From Candidatus Woesearchaeota archaeon (GTDB lineage: Archaea > Nanobdellota > Nanobdellia > Woesearchaeales > GW2011-AR4), in contig JACPMP010000011.1 in NCBI GenBank assembly GCA_016185915.1, positions 1 through 8,057 on the forward strand: a stretch of DNA of 8,057 bases, in the 5' to 3' direction. The notes under the pieces were generated by a model. It searched no databases, was not told where the DNA came from, and was given only the letters and a program-made list of their open reading frames with translations. The translations under genes and the position numbers were made by a program. Positions 1 through 5,221 of this stretch are shown piece after piece (position 1 is the stretch's first letter; every line of letters starts with the position of its first letter).

Positions 1-618
1 CATTTTGAAGGATTAGAAAGCCCAATATCAACAGGCAAGGAAAGCAATGTTTTCTCTGCCATAAAAAAAGGCGGCGCAAGAGTGATGGTCAAGATTTACC
101 GCTTGGAAACTTGTGACTTCAACAGGATGTATGACTACATCAAAGACGACCCAAGATTTGTAAATCTAAAGAGAGGAAAAAGAAATATAATATTTTCATG
201 GGTGCAGAGGGAGTACAGAAACTTATTAAAGGCAAGAGAGGCAAATGTCAGCGTACCAACGCCATTGACATTTTCCAACAATGTGCTTGTGCTGGAATTT
301 ATCGGTGATAATGAACTTTTCGCGCCAAAGTTGAAGGATGAAATACCAAAAAATCCAAATGAATTTTTTGAAAAAATAGTTTCAAACATAAAAAAGTTAT
401 ATAAAGCAGGTCTTGTCCATGCAGACTTATCGGCATTTAACATACTGAACTATAATGAAAAGCCCATTTTTATCGATTTTTCGCAATGCACGACATTAGA
501 TAGCTCAAGAGCAAATGAGTATTTGGAAAGGGATATAAGGAACATTTGCAATTTTTTTAAAAAAATTGGATTAAAGATTAATGAAACAAGAGTTAAGGAG
601 CAAATTACAGGAAAATAA
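1..618 (+). CDS. rio1: RIO1-family serine protein kinase/ATPase, 5' partial
   Basis: The frame is open from base 1, so the first complete codon in the window is not the start; about 45-50 N-terminal residues (the usual winged-helix part) are probably missing. The 205 visible residues carry the RIO1 signature. There is a nucleotide loop STGKESNVF (fragment residues 10-18), the ATP-anchoring lysine in VKIYR (K31), the Rio1-type stretch FNRMYDYIKDDPRF, the catalytic loop HADLSAFN (D142, N147) and the metal-binding IDFSQ (D159). In archaea and eukaryotes Rio1 acts as an ATPase/kinase in late maturation and release of the pre-40S/30S subunit; this role is family knowledge. The next gene encodes a KH protein of the Dim2/Pno1 type, which works on the same particle. 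The GTG at 82 is rejected as a start because the conserved nucleotide loop lies upstream of it. Confidence 0.93.
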   Translation, partial: HFEGLESPISTGKESNVFSAIKKGGARVMVKIYRLETCDFNRMYDYIKDDPRFVNLKRGKRNIIFSWVQREYRNLLKAREANVSVPTPLTFSNNVLVLEFIGDNELFAPKLKDEIPKNPNEFFEKIVSNIKKLYKAGLVHADLSAFNILNYNEKPIFIDFSQCTTLDSSRANEYLERDIRNICNFFKKIGLKINETRVKEQITGK

Positions 619-845
619 AATTTCATCAACTAAAATTCAATAAAAAATATTCAACAATTTTTGAAGAAGATTAAATTATTGTGCGCGCCAGTGAAATGGT
701 GAGCGAGGCGAACCCCGCATGTAACTGCCAAGGGCAAACAGTAAGTAAAACATTAACTAAATGATAACTTTAACAAATAAAATAATCAAAATTAAAAATA
801 AAATCAATAAACTTAAAAATAATTATAAGTTCTCTATTAAGCAAA
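619..845 (+). other. A-rich spacer between rio1 and the KH gene
   Basis: This 227-bp spacer has three parts. Positions 619-680 are AT-rich and contain a 17-nt sequence (632-648) that recurs exactly after the next gene. Positions 684-742 form a GC-rich island, described separately. Positions 764-828 are 65 nt without a single G on the coding strand. No clear TATA box or Shine-Dalgarno precedes the ATG at 846, so transcription from rio1 into the KH gene is plausible (inference). Confidence 0.6.
684..742 (+). ncRNA. Candidate structured RNA in a GC-rich island
   Basis: This island of high GC stands in an otherwise AT-rich spacer, a pattern often given by structured RNA in AT-rich archaea. Three short hairpins can be drawn by eye. 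The first is CGCCA (686-690) with TGGTG (697-701). The second is GCGAGG (703-708) with CCCCGC (713-718) around a CGAA loop, with one A-C mismatch. The third combines ACT/AGT (724-726, 740-742) and GCC/GGC (727-729, 733-735). I do not recognise the family, and no convincing C/D or H/ACA boxes are present. It could also be an mRNA structure between rio1 and the KH gene, or a remnant of older sequence. The strand is assumed from its neighbours. Confidence 0.25.
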
Positions 846-1391
846 ATGGTTGAGTATTCTTATGAGTTGAAGGTTCCTAAAAACAGAGTGGCTGTCATTA
901 TAGGAAAGGGGGGCAGCGTAAAGAAAGAAATAGAGGAAGCTACAAATACAAAGCTTGATGTTGATTCAAAAGAAGGTGATGTTTTTATTTCAGGAGAGGA
1001 CGCTTTGGGGTTGTACACTGCAAGAGAGATGATAAAAGCAATTGGCAGAGGCTTTAATCCAGAGATAGCAAAACTTTTGCTAAAGGCTGACTATGTTTTT
1101 GAAGTAGTAGACCTGAGTGAATATGTAGGCAAATCAAAAGAGGCAATGTTGCGTTTGAAAGGTAGAGTCATCGGCAAAGAGGGAAAATCAAGAAAATTGA
1201 TAGAGGAATTAACAGAATGCAATATTTCTGTTTTTGGGAAAACAATAAGTATAATAGGATTGCCGGAATCTGCAGCAAATGCAAGGCAAGCAGTTGAATC
1301 ATTATTAAGGGGCTCGACTCATGCCAATGTATATAAGTGGCTTGAAAAAAGAAGAAGAGAATTAAAAAGGAGGGCAATTTTGGAAATGTAA
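846..1391 (+). CDS. Two-KH-domain RNA-binding protein, archaeal Dim2/Pno1-like
   Basis: A 181-aa protein with two KH modules. The first has the GxxG loop GKGG at residues 20-23, within VAVIIGKGGSVKKEIEE. The second has GKEG at 110-113, within GRVIGKEGKSRKLIEE, followed by a helix ending in the basic tail KWLEKRRRELKRR (164-176). Length and layout match the universal archaeal KH protein related to eukaryotic Dim2/Pno1. That family binds the 3' end of small-subunit rRNA during pre-30S maturation and can bind aIF2-alpha (family knowledge). The position directly after rio1 supports a ribosome-assembly role. The ATG at 846 is the first in-frame start and begins right before the KH fold. There is no Shine-Dalgarno; the leader is A-rich and G-poor. 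Confidence 0.9.
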   Translation: MVEYSYELKVPKNRVAVIIGKGGSVKKEIEEATNTKLDVDSKEGDVFISGEDALGLYTAREMIKAIGRGFNPEIAKLLLKADYVFEVVDLSEYVGKSKEAMLRLKGRVIGKEGKSRKLIEELTECNISVFGKTISIIGLPESAANARQAVESLLRGSTHANVYKWLEKRRRELKRRAILEM

Positions 1392-1518
1392 ACATTCATT
1401 TAGAAAATTCAATAAAAAATCAAAATCCAATATCAAAAAATAAAATTACAATAACTAAAAAATTCCATTGACGATTGAACATTGACGAAAATCAATTAAA
1501 AAATCAAAAATAATAAAC

Positions 1519-1531
1519 AACTTTCGTGATT
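1519..1531 (+). repeat. 13-nt motif AACTTTCGTGATT, copy 1 (upstream of top6B)
   Basis: It matches positions 3400-3412 upstream of top6A exactly. It lies 162 bp before the top6B start and 31 nt before a TATA-like sequence. It is not palindromic. It may be a shared regulatory site or part of a dispersed spacer repeat. Confidence 0.5.
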
Positions 1532-1552
1532 TGTCAAAAATTCCAATTTACG

Positions 1553-1561
1553 AATATATAA
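1553..1561 (+). promoter_or_regulatory. Possible TATA box upstream of top6B
   Basis: AATATATAA fits the archaeal TATA consensus. Initiation about 27 nt downstream would fall inside the hairpin at 1562-1591 and give a leader of roughly 110 nt. In such AT-rich DNA the match may be fortuitous. Confidence 0.3.
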
Positions 1562-1591
1562 GAGAATTTTTGAGCATGCTCGAAAATTTTT
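1562..1591 (+). other. 13-bp hairpin with CAUG tetraloop
   Basis: The left arm (1562-1574) pairs with the right arm (1579-1591) through 13 base pairs, three of them G-U, around loop CATG (1575-1578). The centre GAGCATGCTC is a perfect 10-bp palindrome. It stands out in a spacer otherwise free of stable structure. It could be an intrinsic pause or RNA-processing site in a KH-top6B transcript, or a protein-binding site in DNA. Confidence 0.45.
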
Positions 1592-1693
1592 ACAAGTTTC
1601 AATAGATGATGAAAATTTCAAAAATAAAATAACAAAAAACCTCAATTTCACATCAGCTAAAAACATCAAATAAAAAATATTGAAAAAATAAAA

Positions 1694-3355
1694 ATGTCAA
1701 ACCAACAAGAAAAATTAGAAATGAAAGAAATGCCAATAGCATACGAGCTTGCTAAAAAGCAGAAGGAGATTTCAGTAGCGGAATTCTTTACAAAAAACAG
1801 ACATCTTTTAGGTTTTGATAATAAAAGGAAAGCACTATTGATGGCAGTTAAGGAAGCTGTTGACAATTCTCTTGATGCATGTGAAGAAGCAAGAATACTT
1901 CCAGAGATTAGTGTTGAAATTATCGAGATGTCAGAGTTCAAATACAAAGTCATTGTAGAAGATAATGGGCCAGGCATTGTGAAAAAGCAAATCCCAAATA
2001 TTTTTGCAAAACTGCTTTATGGCAGCAAATTTCATACTTTAAAACAACAGAGAGGACAGCAGGGCATAGGCATAAGTGCAGCTGTTTTGTACTCCCAATT
2101 AACAACCGGCAAGCCGGCAAAAATTATTTCCAGAGTTTCAAAAAAGGAGCCTGCCTATTATTATGAGCTGAGCATTGATACTCAAAACAACAAGCCAGTA
2201 ATTGCAAAAGAAGAAACAGTTGAATGGTCAAAAGAGCACGGCACAAAAGTTGAGCTTGATTTGGAGGCAGAATACATTAAAGGGAATCAATCTATTGACG
2301 AGTACTTAAAGCAAACTGCAGTCATTAATCCTCATGTAACAATTATTTATACAAATCCAAAATCTGAGCAAGTGATTTATGCAAGAGCAACTGATAAACT
2401 GCCAGACGAGCCGAAGGAAATAAAGCCGCATCCTTATGGCGTAGAACTAGGGATGTTGATGGACAAGCTTAGGTGGACAGAATCAAGAACCTTGCAAAGT
2501 TTTTTCACATCGGAATTTTCAAGAGTAGGGCCAGGAACTGCAAAAGAGATTTGCGAGCATGCTGCGATACTTCCAAACACAAAGCCAAGCCAAGTAAGCA
2601 GAGACGTGGCGGAGAAATTACTGCAAGCCATTCAAAAAACAAAAATTATTGCTCCGCCTACAGATTGCTTAAGCCCAATTGGAGAAGAGTTGCTTGAAAA
2701 AGGATTAAGGAAGGAAATAAAGGCAGAGTTTTACTGTGCAACCTCAAGGCCACCTGCCGTATACAGGGGCAATCCTTTTATTATAGAAAGTGCAATTGCA
2801 TTTGGAGGCGAAATTCCAAAGGAAGAGAAAGCAAATATCTTGAGGTTTGCAAACAGAGTGCCATTGCTGTACCAGGAAGGCGCTTGTGCCATGACAGAAT
2901 CAATTATGGAGACAAATTGGAAATCATATGGTTTGCAGCAAAGCGGCGATTCAATCCCATTTGGGTCTGTGGTCATTGTTGTACACATGGCTTCTGTTTG
3001 GGTTCCCTTTACAAGCGAAAGCAAAGAGGCAATTGCGCATTATCCAGAAATTATAAAAGATATAAAATTGGCATTGCAGGAATGCGGAAGGCTGCTTGGA
3101 ACTTATGTTAGGAAAAAATATAGGATTTCAGAGCAAATTGAACGAGCAAATATGTTTGAGAGGTACATTCCAGAGATTGCGGATTCGTTATCTGTATTGA
3201 CAAACGAGAAAAAAGATAAAATATTACAAGGACTGCAGAAAATGCTTGTTAAGCCCGAGATTAAGAAAGAGATTGTTGAAGAAGACAGCGATGATAAATT
3301 ATATAGAATGGAGTTCACTAAATCAAAAGAGATGGAAAATTCAGAAAATGAATAA
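1694..3355 (+). CDS. top6B: DNA topoisomerase VI subunit B (GHKL ATPase)
   Basis: This 553-aa protein is the ATPase subunit of the archaeal type IIB topoisomerase, which passes one duplex through a double-strand break made by subunit A and so decatenates and relaxes DNA. The Bergerat fold is complete. The N-box is KEAVDNSLDA (about 53-62), with the catalytic E54 and Mg-binding N58. The G1 box is EDNGPGI (about 89-95). The G2 lid is YGSKFHTLKQQRGQQGIGIS (about 109-128). An H2TH region follows at about 245-310, including GPGTAKEICEHA. A transducer domain follows it, in which the NWKSYGL lysine (about 408) probably is the switch lysine (inference). The acidic C-terminal tail looks flexible. Length is near the family norm. 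The ATG at 1694 precedes the strap sequence and has no Shine-Dalgarno. Subunit A follows after 143 bp. Confidence 0.97.
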   Translation: MSNQQEKLEMKEMPIAYELAKKQKEISVAEFFTKNRHLLGFDNKRKALLMAVKEAVDNSLDACEEARILPEISVEIIEMSEFKYKVIVEDNGPGIVKKQIPNIFAKLLYGSKFHTLKQQRGQQGIGISAAVLYSQLTTGKPAKIISRVSKKEPAYYYELSIDTQNNKPVIAKEETVEWSKEHGTKVELDLEAEYIKGNQSIDEYLKQTAVINPHVTIIYTNPKSEQVIYARATDKLPDEPKEIKPHPYGVELGMLMDKLRWTESRTLQSFFTSEFSRVGPGTAKEICEHAAILPNTKPSQVSRDVAEKLLQAIQKTKIIAPPTDCLSPIGEELLEKGLRKEIKAEFYCATSRPPAVYRGNPFIIESAIAFGGEIPKEEKANILRFANRVPLLYQEGACAMTESIMETNWKSYGLQQSGDSIPFGSVVIVVHMASVWVPFTSESKEAIAHYPEIIKDIKLALQECGRLLGTYVRKKYRISEQIERANMFERYIPEIADSLSVLTNEKKDKILQGLQKMLVKPEIKKEIVEEDSDDKLYRMEFTKSKEMENSENE

Positions 3356-3498
3356 AACAATTCAATAACAAATCAAAATACAACAAAAATAAAAATAAAA
3401 ACTTTCGTGATTATTGAAGTTTAAGTTAATTACTTTGCGAAATTAACAGAAATATAAAAAACAAAATCAATTTCACATTAAACAAACAAATTACAAAA
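3356..3498 (+). other. Spacer between top6B and top6A with shared modules
   Basis: The first 45 nt (3356-3400) and the last 49 nt (3450-3498) contain no G. The modules are an AATTCAATAACAAATCAAAAT-type post-stop element (3359-3379), the 13-nt motif (3400-3412), an AT hairpin GTTAATT/AATTAAC (3425-3431, 3441-3447), a TATA-like AAATATAAAAA (3450-3460) and CAATTTCACAT (3468-3478). The order is the same as upstream of top6B. Either each topoisomerase gene has its own promoter or the spacer is copied sequence. Confidence 0.5.
3400..3412 (+). repeat. 13-nt motif AACTTTCGTGATT, copy 2 (upstream of top6A)
   Basis: Exact copy of 1519-1531. It lies 86 bp before the top6A start and about 37 nt before a TATA-like sequence. 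Confidence 0.5.
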
Positions 3499-4587
3499 AT
3501 GAAAAAATCAGACAATAAGCCAATTAAAGAGCTTGAATCACTTGGAAAAAAGCTAGTTACAGACATTGAGAAGGGCAGAAATCCAACTATTGAATTTTCT
3601 TTAAGGTCATTGTCCAATGTAGTTTTTGACACAAAAACAAAGACTTTGGGATTGGGGGAAAAGCAGCAGCAAAGAACTTTCTTTAATGTTGGCCATGCAA
3701 AAAAATTCTTGCAGACTCTAGAAGTCGCAAAGGTAAGCAAAAATCTGCTAGATTCGGGCAAGCATGCAAGCTTAAGGGATGTATTCTACATGGCTAAAAG
3801 AACTATCTCAAATTCTAACATTAACATTGTTGATGATCAGGTCGAAAGTGATAAAGCGTTGGAAGATTTGGAATTGATAACCGACTGCTCAAGAGAACAA
3901 CTGTATATTAATGCAAACAAAATGGGGAGTGTTGCAGGCAATGTTGTAATTGAAGATTCAGGCGACACTATTAACTGGGCAAAGCTTGGTTCTGGAGGAT
4001 GGAGCATTCCATCGAATGTCGAAGATATAGAATTTAAGAGCGTCAAGGCAAAATATGTGATTTACATGGAGAAGCAGGCTGTATGGGAGAGACTGCATGA
4101 AGACAAATTTTGGGAGAAGCAGAATTGCTTGATTGTGACATCGCAAGGACAAACTACAAGGGGAATAAGAAGATTGCTGCAAATACTTAATGACGAGCAT
4201 AATCTGCCTATTTATGTTTTAGCAGATTTTGATCCATGGGGGTTCTACATATATTCTGTTTTGAAATTCGGCTCAATAAATCTTGCGCATATGTCTGGCA
4301 CGATGACTTTGCAGAATGCAAGATTTCTTGGCATTACAGCAGATGATGCAATTAATTATGATTTAAAAAAGCATTTCATCAAATTCAAGGATGTTGACTT
4401 AACAAGGTTAAAGCAAATTGCCGATTACGAGTGGTTCAAGAAAAACAAGGAATGGCAAAGGCAGTTCAAGATGATGAAAGACTTTGGAGCAAAGCTTGAA
4501 ATACAGGCATTGTCATCAAAAGGCATAACCTTTATATCTGACAAGTATTTGCCGGAGAAGATAAAGAAAGCAGAGTTTTTGGATTAG
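3499..4587 (+). CDS. top6A: DNA topoisomerase VI subunit A (Spo11-like)
   Basis: A 362-aa DNA-cleaving subunit and homologue of eukaryotic Spo11. The winged-helix (CAP) domain holds the catalytic tyrosine in LRDVFYMAKR (Y97, with R93), which forms the 5'-phosphotyrosyl link. The Toprim domain has the metal-binding glutamate in YVIYMEKQAVWERL (E191) and the DxD pair in LADFDPWGFYIYS (D243, D245). The conserved ITSQGQ-like segment is IVTSQGQTTRG (212-222). Length is typical. The order B then A is common in archaea, but the two genes do not overlap here. The ATG at 3499 follows a tract without G and has no Shine-Dalgarno; a possible TATA sequence (3450-3460) would give a leader of about 18 nt. 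An oligo-T tract follows the stop and likely ends the block. Confidence 0.97.
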   Translation: MKKSDNKPIKELESLGKKLVTDIEKGRNPTIEFSLRSLSNVVFDTKTKTLGLGEKQQQRTFFNVGHAKKFLQTLEVAKVSKNLLDSGKHASLRDVFYMAKRTISNSNINIVDDQVESDKALEDLELITDCSREQLYINANKMGSVAGNVVIEDSGDTINWAKLGSGGWSIPSNVEDIEFKSVKAKYVIYMEKQAVWERLHEDKFWEKQNCLIVTSQGQTTRGIRRLLQILNDEHNLPIYVLADFDPWGFYIYSVLKFGSINLAHMSGTMTLQNARFLGITADDAINYDLKKHFIKFKDVDLTRLKQIADYEWFKKNKEWQRQFKMMKDFGAKLEIQALSSKGITFISDKYLPEKIKKAEFLD

Positions 4588-4589
4588 GG

Positions 4590-4601
4590 TTTTTATTTTT
4601 T
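4590..4601 (+). terminator. Oligo-T terminator after top6A
   Basis: TTTTTATTTTTT begins 2 nt after the top6A stop. Archaeal RNA polymerase terminates at such coding-strand T runs without needing a hairpin. No comparable tract follows the KH or top6B genes; rio1 has only a run of five T further downstream. Confidence 0.55.
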
Positions 4602-4724
4602 AAGATTGATAATGGTGAAATAAATGATGCGTTGAGAAATAAAATAAAACATAAAAACTAACATTAAATTCACATTAAAAATAACATTCAAAAAACAATA
4701 TTGAAAAATAATCAAAATTTAAAA

Positions 4725-4889
4725 ATGTCAGACCAAAAACCCGAACAAAAACAAAAGAAAGATGTTCCAGCTTGCTGTGTTGGCTGCGTGAGATGGGAAA
4801 AATTTGGCAAGAATTGTTTTTATTATTGGGAAGGCAAAAAGCACTGCACAATGTGGACTGGCTCTTGGGATGAGGTTGTGATACAATAA
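4725..4889 (+). CDS. Small cysteine-rich protein, putative zinc-binding (54 aa)
   Basis: Not recognised as a named family. The N-terminus is hydrophilic and rich in Lys/Gln (residues 1-13). The core has five cysteines: C17 and C18 in CCVGC, C21, C31 and C41, plus H40. Aromatic residues lie between them (RWEKFGKNCFYYWEG, TMWTGSWDE). The spacing suggests a small zinc-binding knuckle, which is inference. There is no signal peptide or membrane segment. The ATG at 4725 is chosen over the in-frame TTG at 4701 because 4697-4724 closely resembles the untranslated leader of top6B, down to the shared AAAAATGTCA at the start. The oligo-T after top6A and the TTCACAT element upstream suggest separate transcription. 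Confidence 0.7.
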   Translation: MSDQKPEQKQKKDVPACCVGCVRWEKFGKNCFYYWEGKKHCTMWTGSWDEVVIQ

Positions 4890-4944
4890 ATTCCAAGTAA
4901 TATTCAATAAAAATTAATTATGAAAAACAAAATTAATCAATAAC

Positions 4945-4956
4945 TTTTATATATAA
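4945..4956 (+). promoter_or_regulatory. TATA box for tRNA-Arg
   Basis: TTTTATATATAA is centred about 30 nt before the mature tRNA 5' end. The transcript would therefore start at or within a few bases of the tRNA, so little or no RNase P processing may be needed (inference). Confidence 0.7.
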
Positions 4957-4979
4957 TCGCTCTTATTCTTTTTCTTTAT

Positions 4980-5065
4980 GGGCCAGTAGCTCAGCTTGGA
5001 TAGAGCGGCAGCCTTCTATTTTAGAGGTTAGCTGTAGGCCGGGGGTTCGAATCCTCCCTGGCCCG
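4980..5065 (+). tRNA. tRNA-Arg (anticodon UCU) with 11-nt intron
   Basis: The full cloverleaf can be drawn. The acceptor stem is GGGCCAG (4980-4986) with CTGGCCC (5058-5064), discriminator G5065. The D stem is GCTC/GAGC (4989-4992, 5003-5006). The anticodon stem is GCAGC/GCTGT (5008-5012, 5031-5035). The variable loop is AGGCC (5036-5040). The T stem is GGGGG/CCTCC (5041-5045, 5053-5057) around TTCGAAT. The anticodon region is 11 nt too long. Removing 5019-5029 leaves loop CUUCUAA with anticodon UCU (5015-5017). The intron sits at the standard 37/38 position. CCA is not encoded. This tRNA reads AGA/AGG, the dominant Arg codons in the neighbouring genes. Confidence 0.95.
5019..5029 (+). other. 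tRNA intron in minimal bulge-helix-bulge
   Basis: Helix CTTC (5013-5016) pairs with GAGG (5024-5027), giving 4 bp with one U-G. It is flanked by bulge T-A^T (5017-5019) and bulge T-T^A (5028-5030). Cutting after the second base of each bulge releases TTTTAGAGGTT. Only four nucleotides (5020-5023) close the intron side, so there is no inner helix. Confidence 0.85.
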
Positions 5066-5130
5066 TTTTAATTACAATCCAGATTATGCATTGCATAGTT
5101 TTAGTCAAGCTTTTCCTAAAAGGTTGGTGG

Positions 5131-5151
5131 GAATCCTCCCTGGCCAGTTTT
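5131..5151 (+). repeat. Partial duplicate of the tRNA-Arg 3' end
   Basis: This stretch matches 5049-5069 at 20 of 21 positions, with an exact run of 15 nt (GAATCCTCCCTGGCC). The match covers the T-loop end, the T-stem 3' strand, the acceptor 3' strand and the trailing T run. No matching 5' half is present, so it cannot fold as a tRNA. It resembles the duplicated 3' end left by tRNA-targeted integration or a decayed tandem copy. Confidence 0.7.
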
Positions 5152-5153
5152 TT
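5148..5153 (+). terminator. T6 tract after tRNA remnant
   Basis: A run of six T. It could end any transcript that reads past the T4 directly after the tRNA at 5066-5069. Confidence 0.35.
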
Positions 5154-5172
5154 GTAATTTTAAATCAAAAAG

Positions 5173-5180
5173 TTTTTAAA
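5173..5180 (+). promoter_or_regulatory. TATA box for the 70-aa membrane protein
   Basis: TTTTTAAA is centred about 45 nt before the ATG. Initiation about 27 nt downstream gives a leader of roughly 18 nt, just enough to include the Shine-Dalgarno at 5210-5216. Confidence 0.45.
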
Positions 5181-5209
5181 CTCTTAATTTAAGGGTATTC
5201 AAAATAAAA

Positions 5210-5216
5210 GGAGGTG
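5210..5216 (+). promoter_or_regulatory. Strong Shine-Dalgarno GGAGGTG
   Basis: It is a near-perfect complement of the 16S rRNA 3' end, 5 nt before the ATG at 5222. It fixes the start of the 70-aa gene and is the only convincing ribosome binding site in the window. Confidence 0.85.
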
Positions 5217-5221
5217 CAATA

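Larger units (their letters stand above)
1392..1693 (+). other. 302-bp A-rich spacer upstream of top6B
   Basis: No gene is visible on either strand. The spacer holds a post-stop repeat (1404-1420), a 66-nt tract with no G (1404-1469), and a 9-nt direct repeat CATTGACGA at 1466-1474 and 1480-1488. It also holds the motif AACTTTCGTGATT (1519-1531), found again upstream of top6A, a TATA-like AATATATAA (1553-1561) and a hairpin (1562-1591). A second tract without G follows (1612-1655), then the element CAATTTCACAT (1643-1653), also shared with top6A. Confidence 0.6.

Noticed and set aside
135..443. Antisense frame within rio1, and similar long antisense frames within top6B, top6A and trmI
   Set aside because: They are low-complexity Ser/Leu/Phe-rich shadows of conserved genes, with no promoter or family motifs.
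82..618. GTG at 82 as the start of the RIO1 kinase
   Set aside because: The frame is open to base 1 and contains the conserved STGKESNVF nucleotide loop upstream of 82, so the gene is cut by the window edge.
681..764. 27-aa micro-frame from GTG 681
   Set aside because: There is no Shine-Dalgarno or promoter and it is too short to judge. The base composition is explained as well by a structured RNA; kept only as an alternative in the findings.
1466..1488. Direct repeat CATTGACGA with 14-nt period as a CRISPR or iteron start
   Set aside because: Only two 9-nt copies occur, with no further units; too little to call an array or origin.
4610..4640. Possible C/D-box guide RNA (ATGATGC, TTGAG)
   Set aside because: The boxes match poorly, no paired C'/D' boxes are found and there is no terminal stem.
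4701..4724. TTG 4701 as the start of the cysteine-rich small protein
   Set aside because: The added residues correspond to an A-rich leader almost identical to the untranslated leader of top6B; the ATG at 4725 fits better.
5085..5097. TATGCA-T-TGCATA palindrome between the tRNA and its 3' remnant
   Set aside because: Short and AT-rich, with no positional link to a promoter; it may be chance, though it lies in the possible integration scar.
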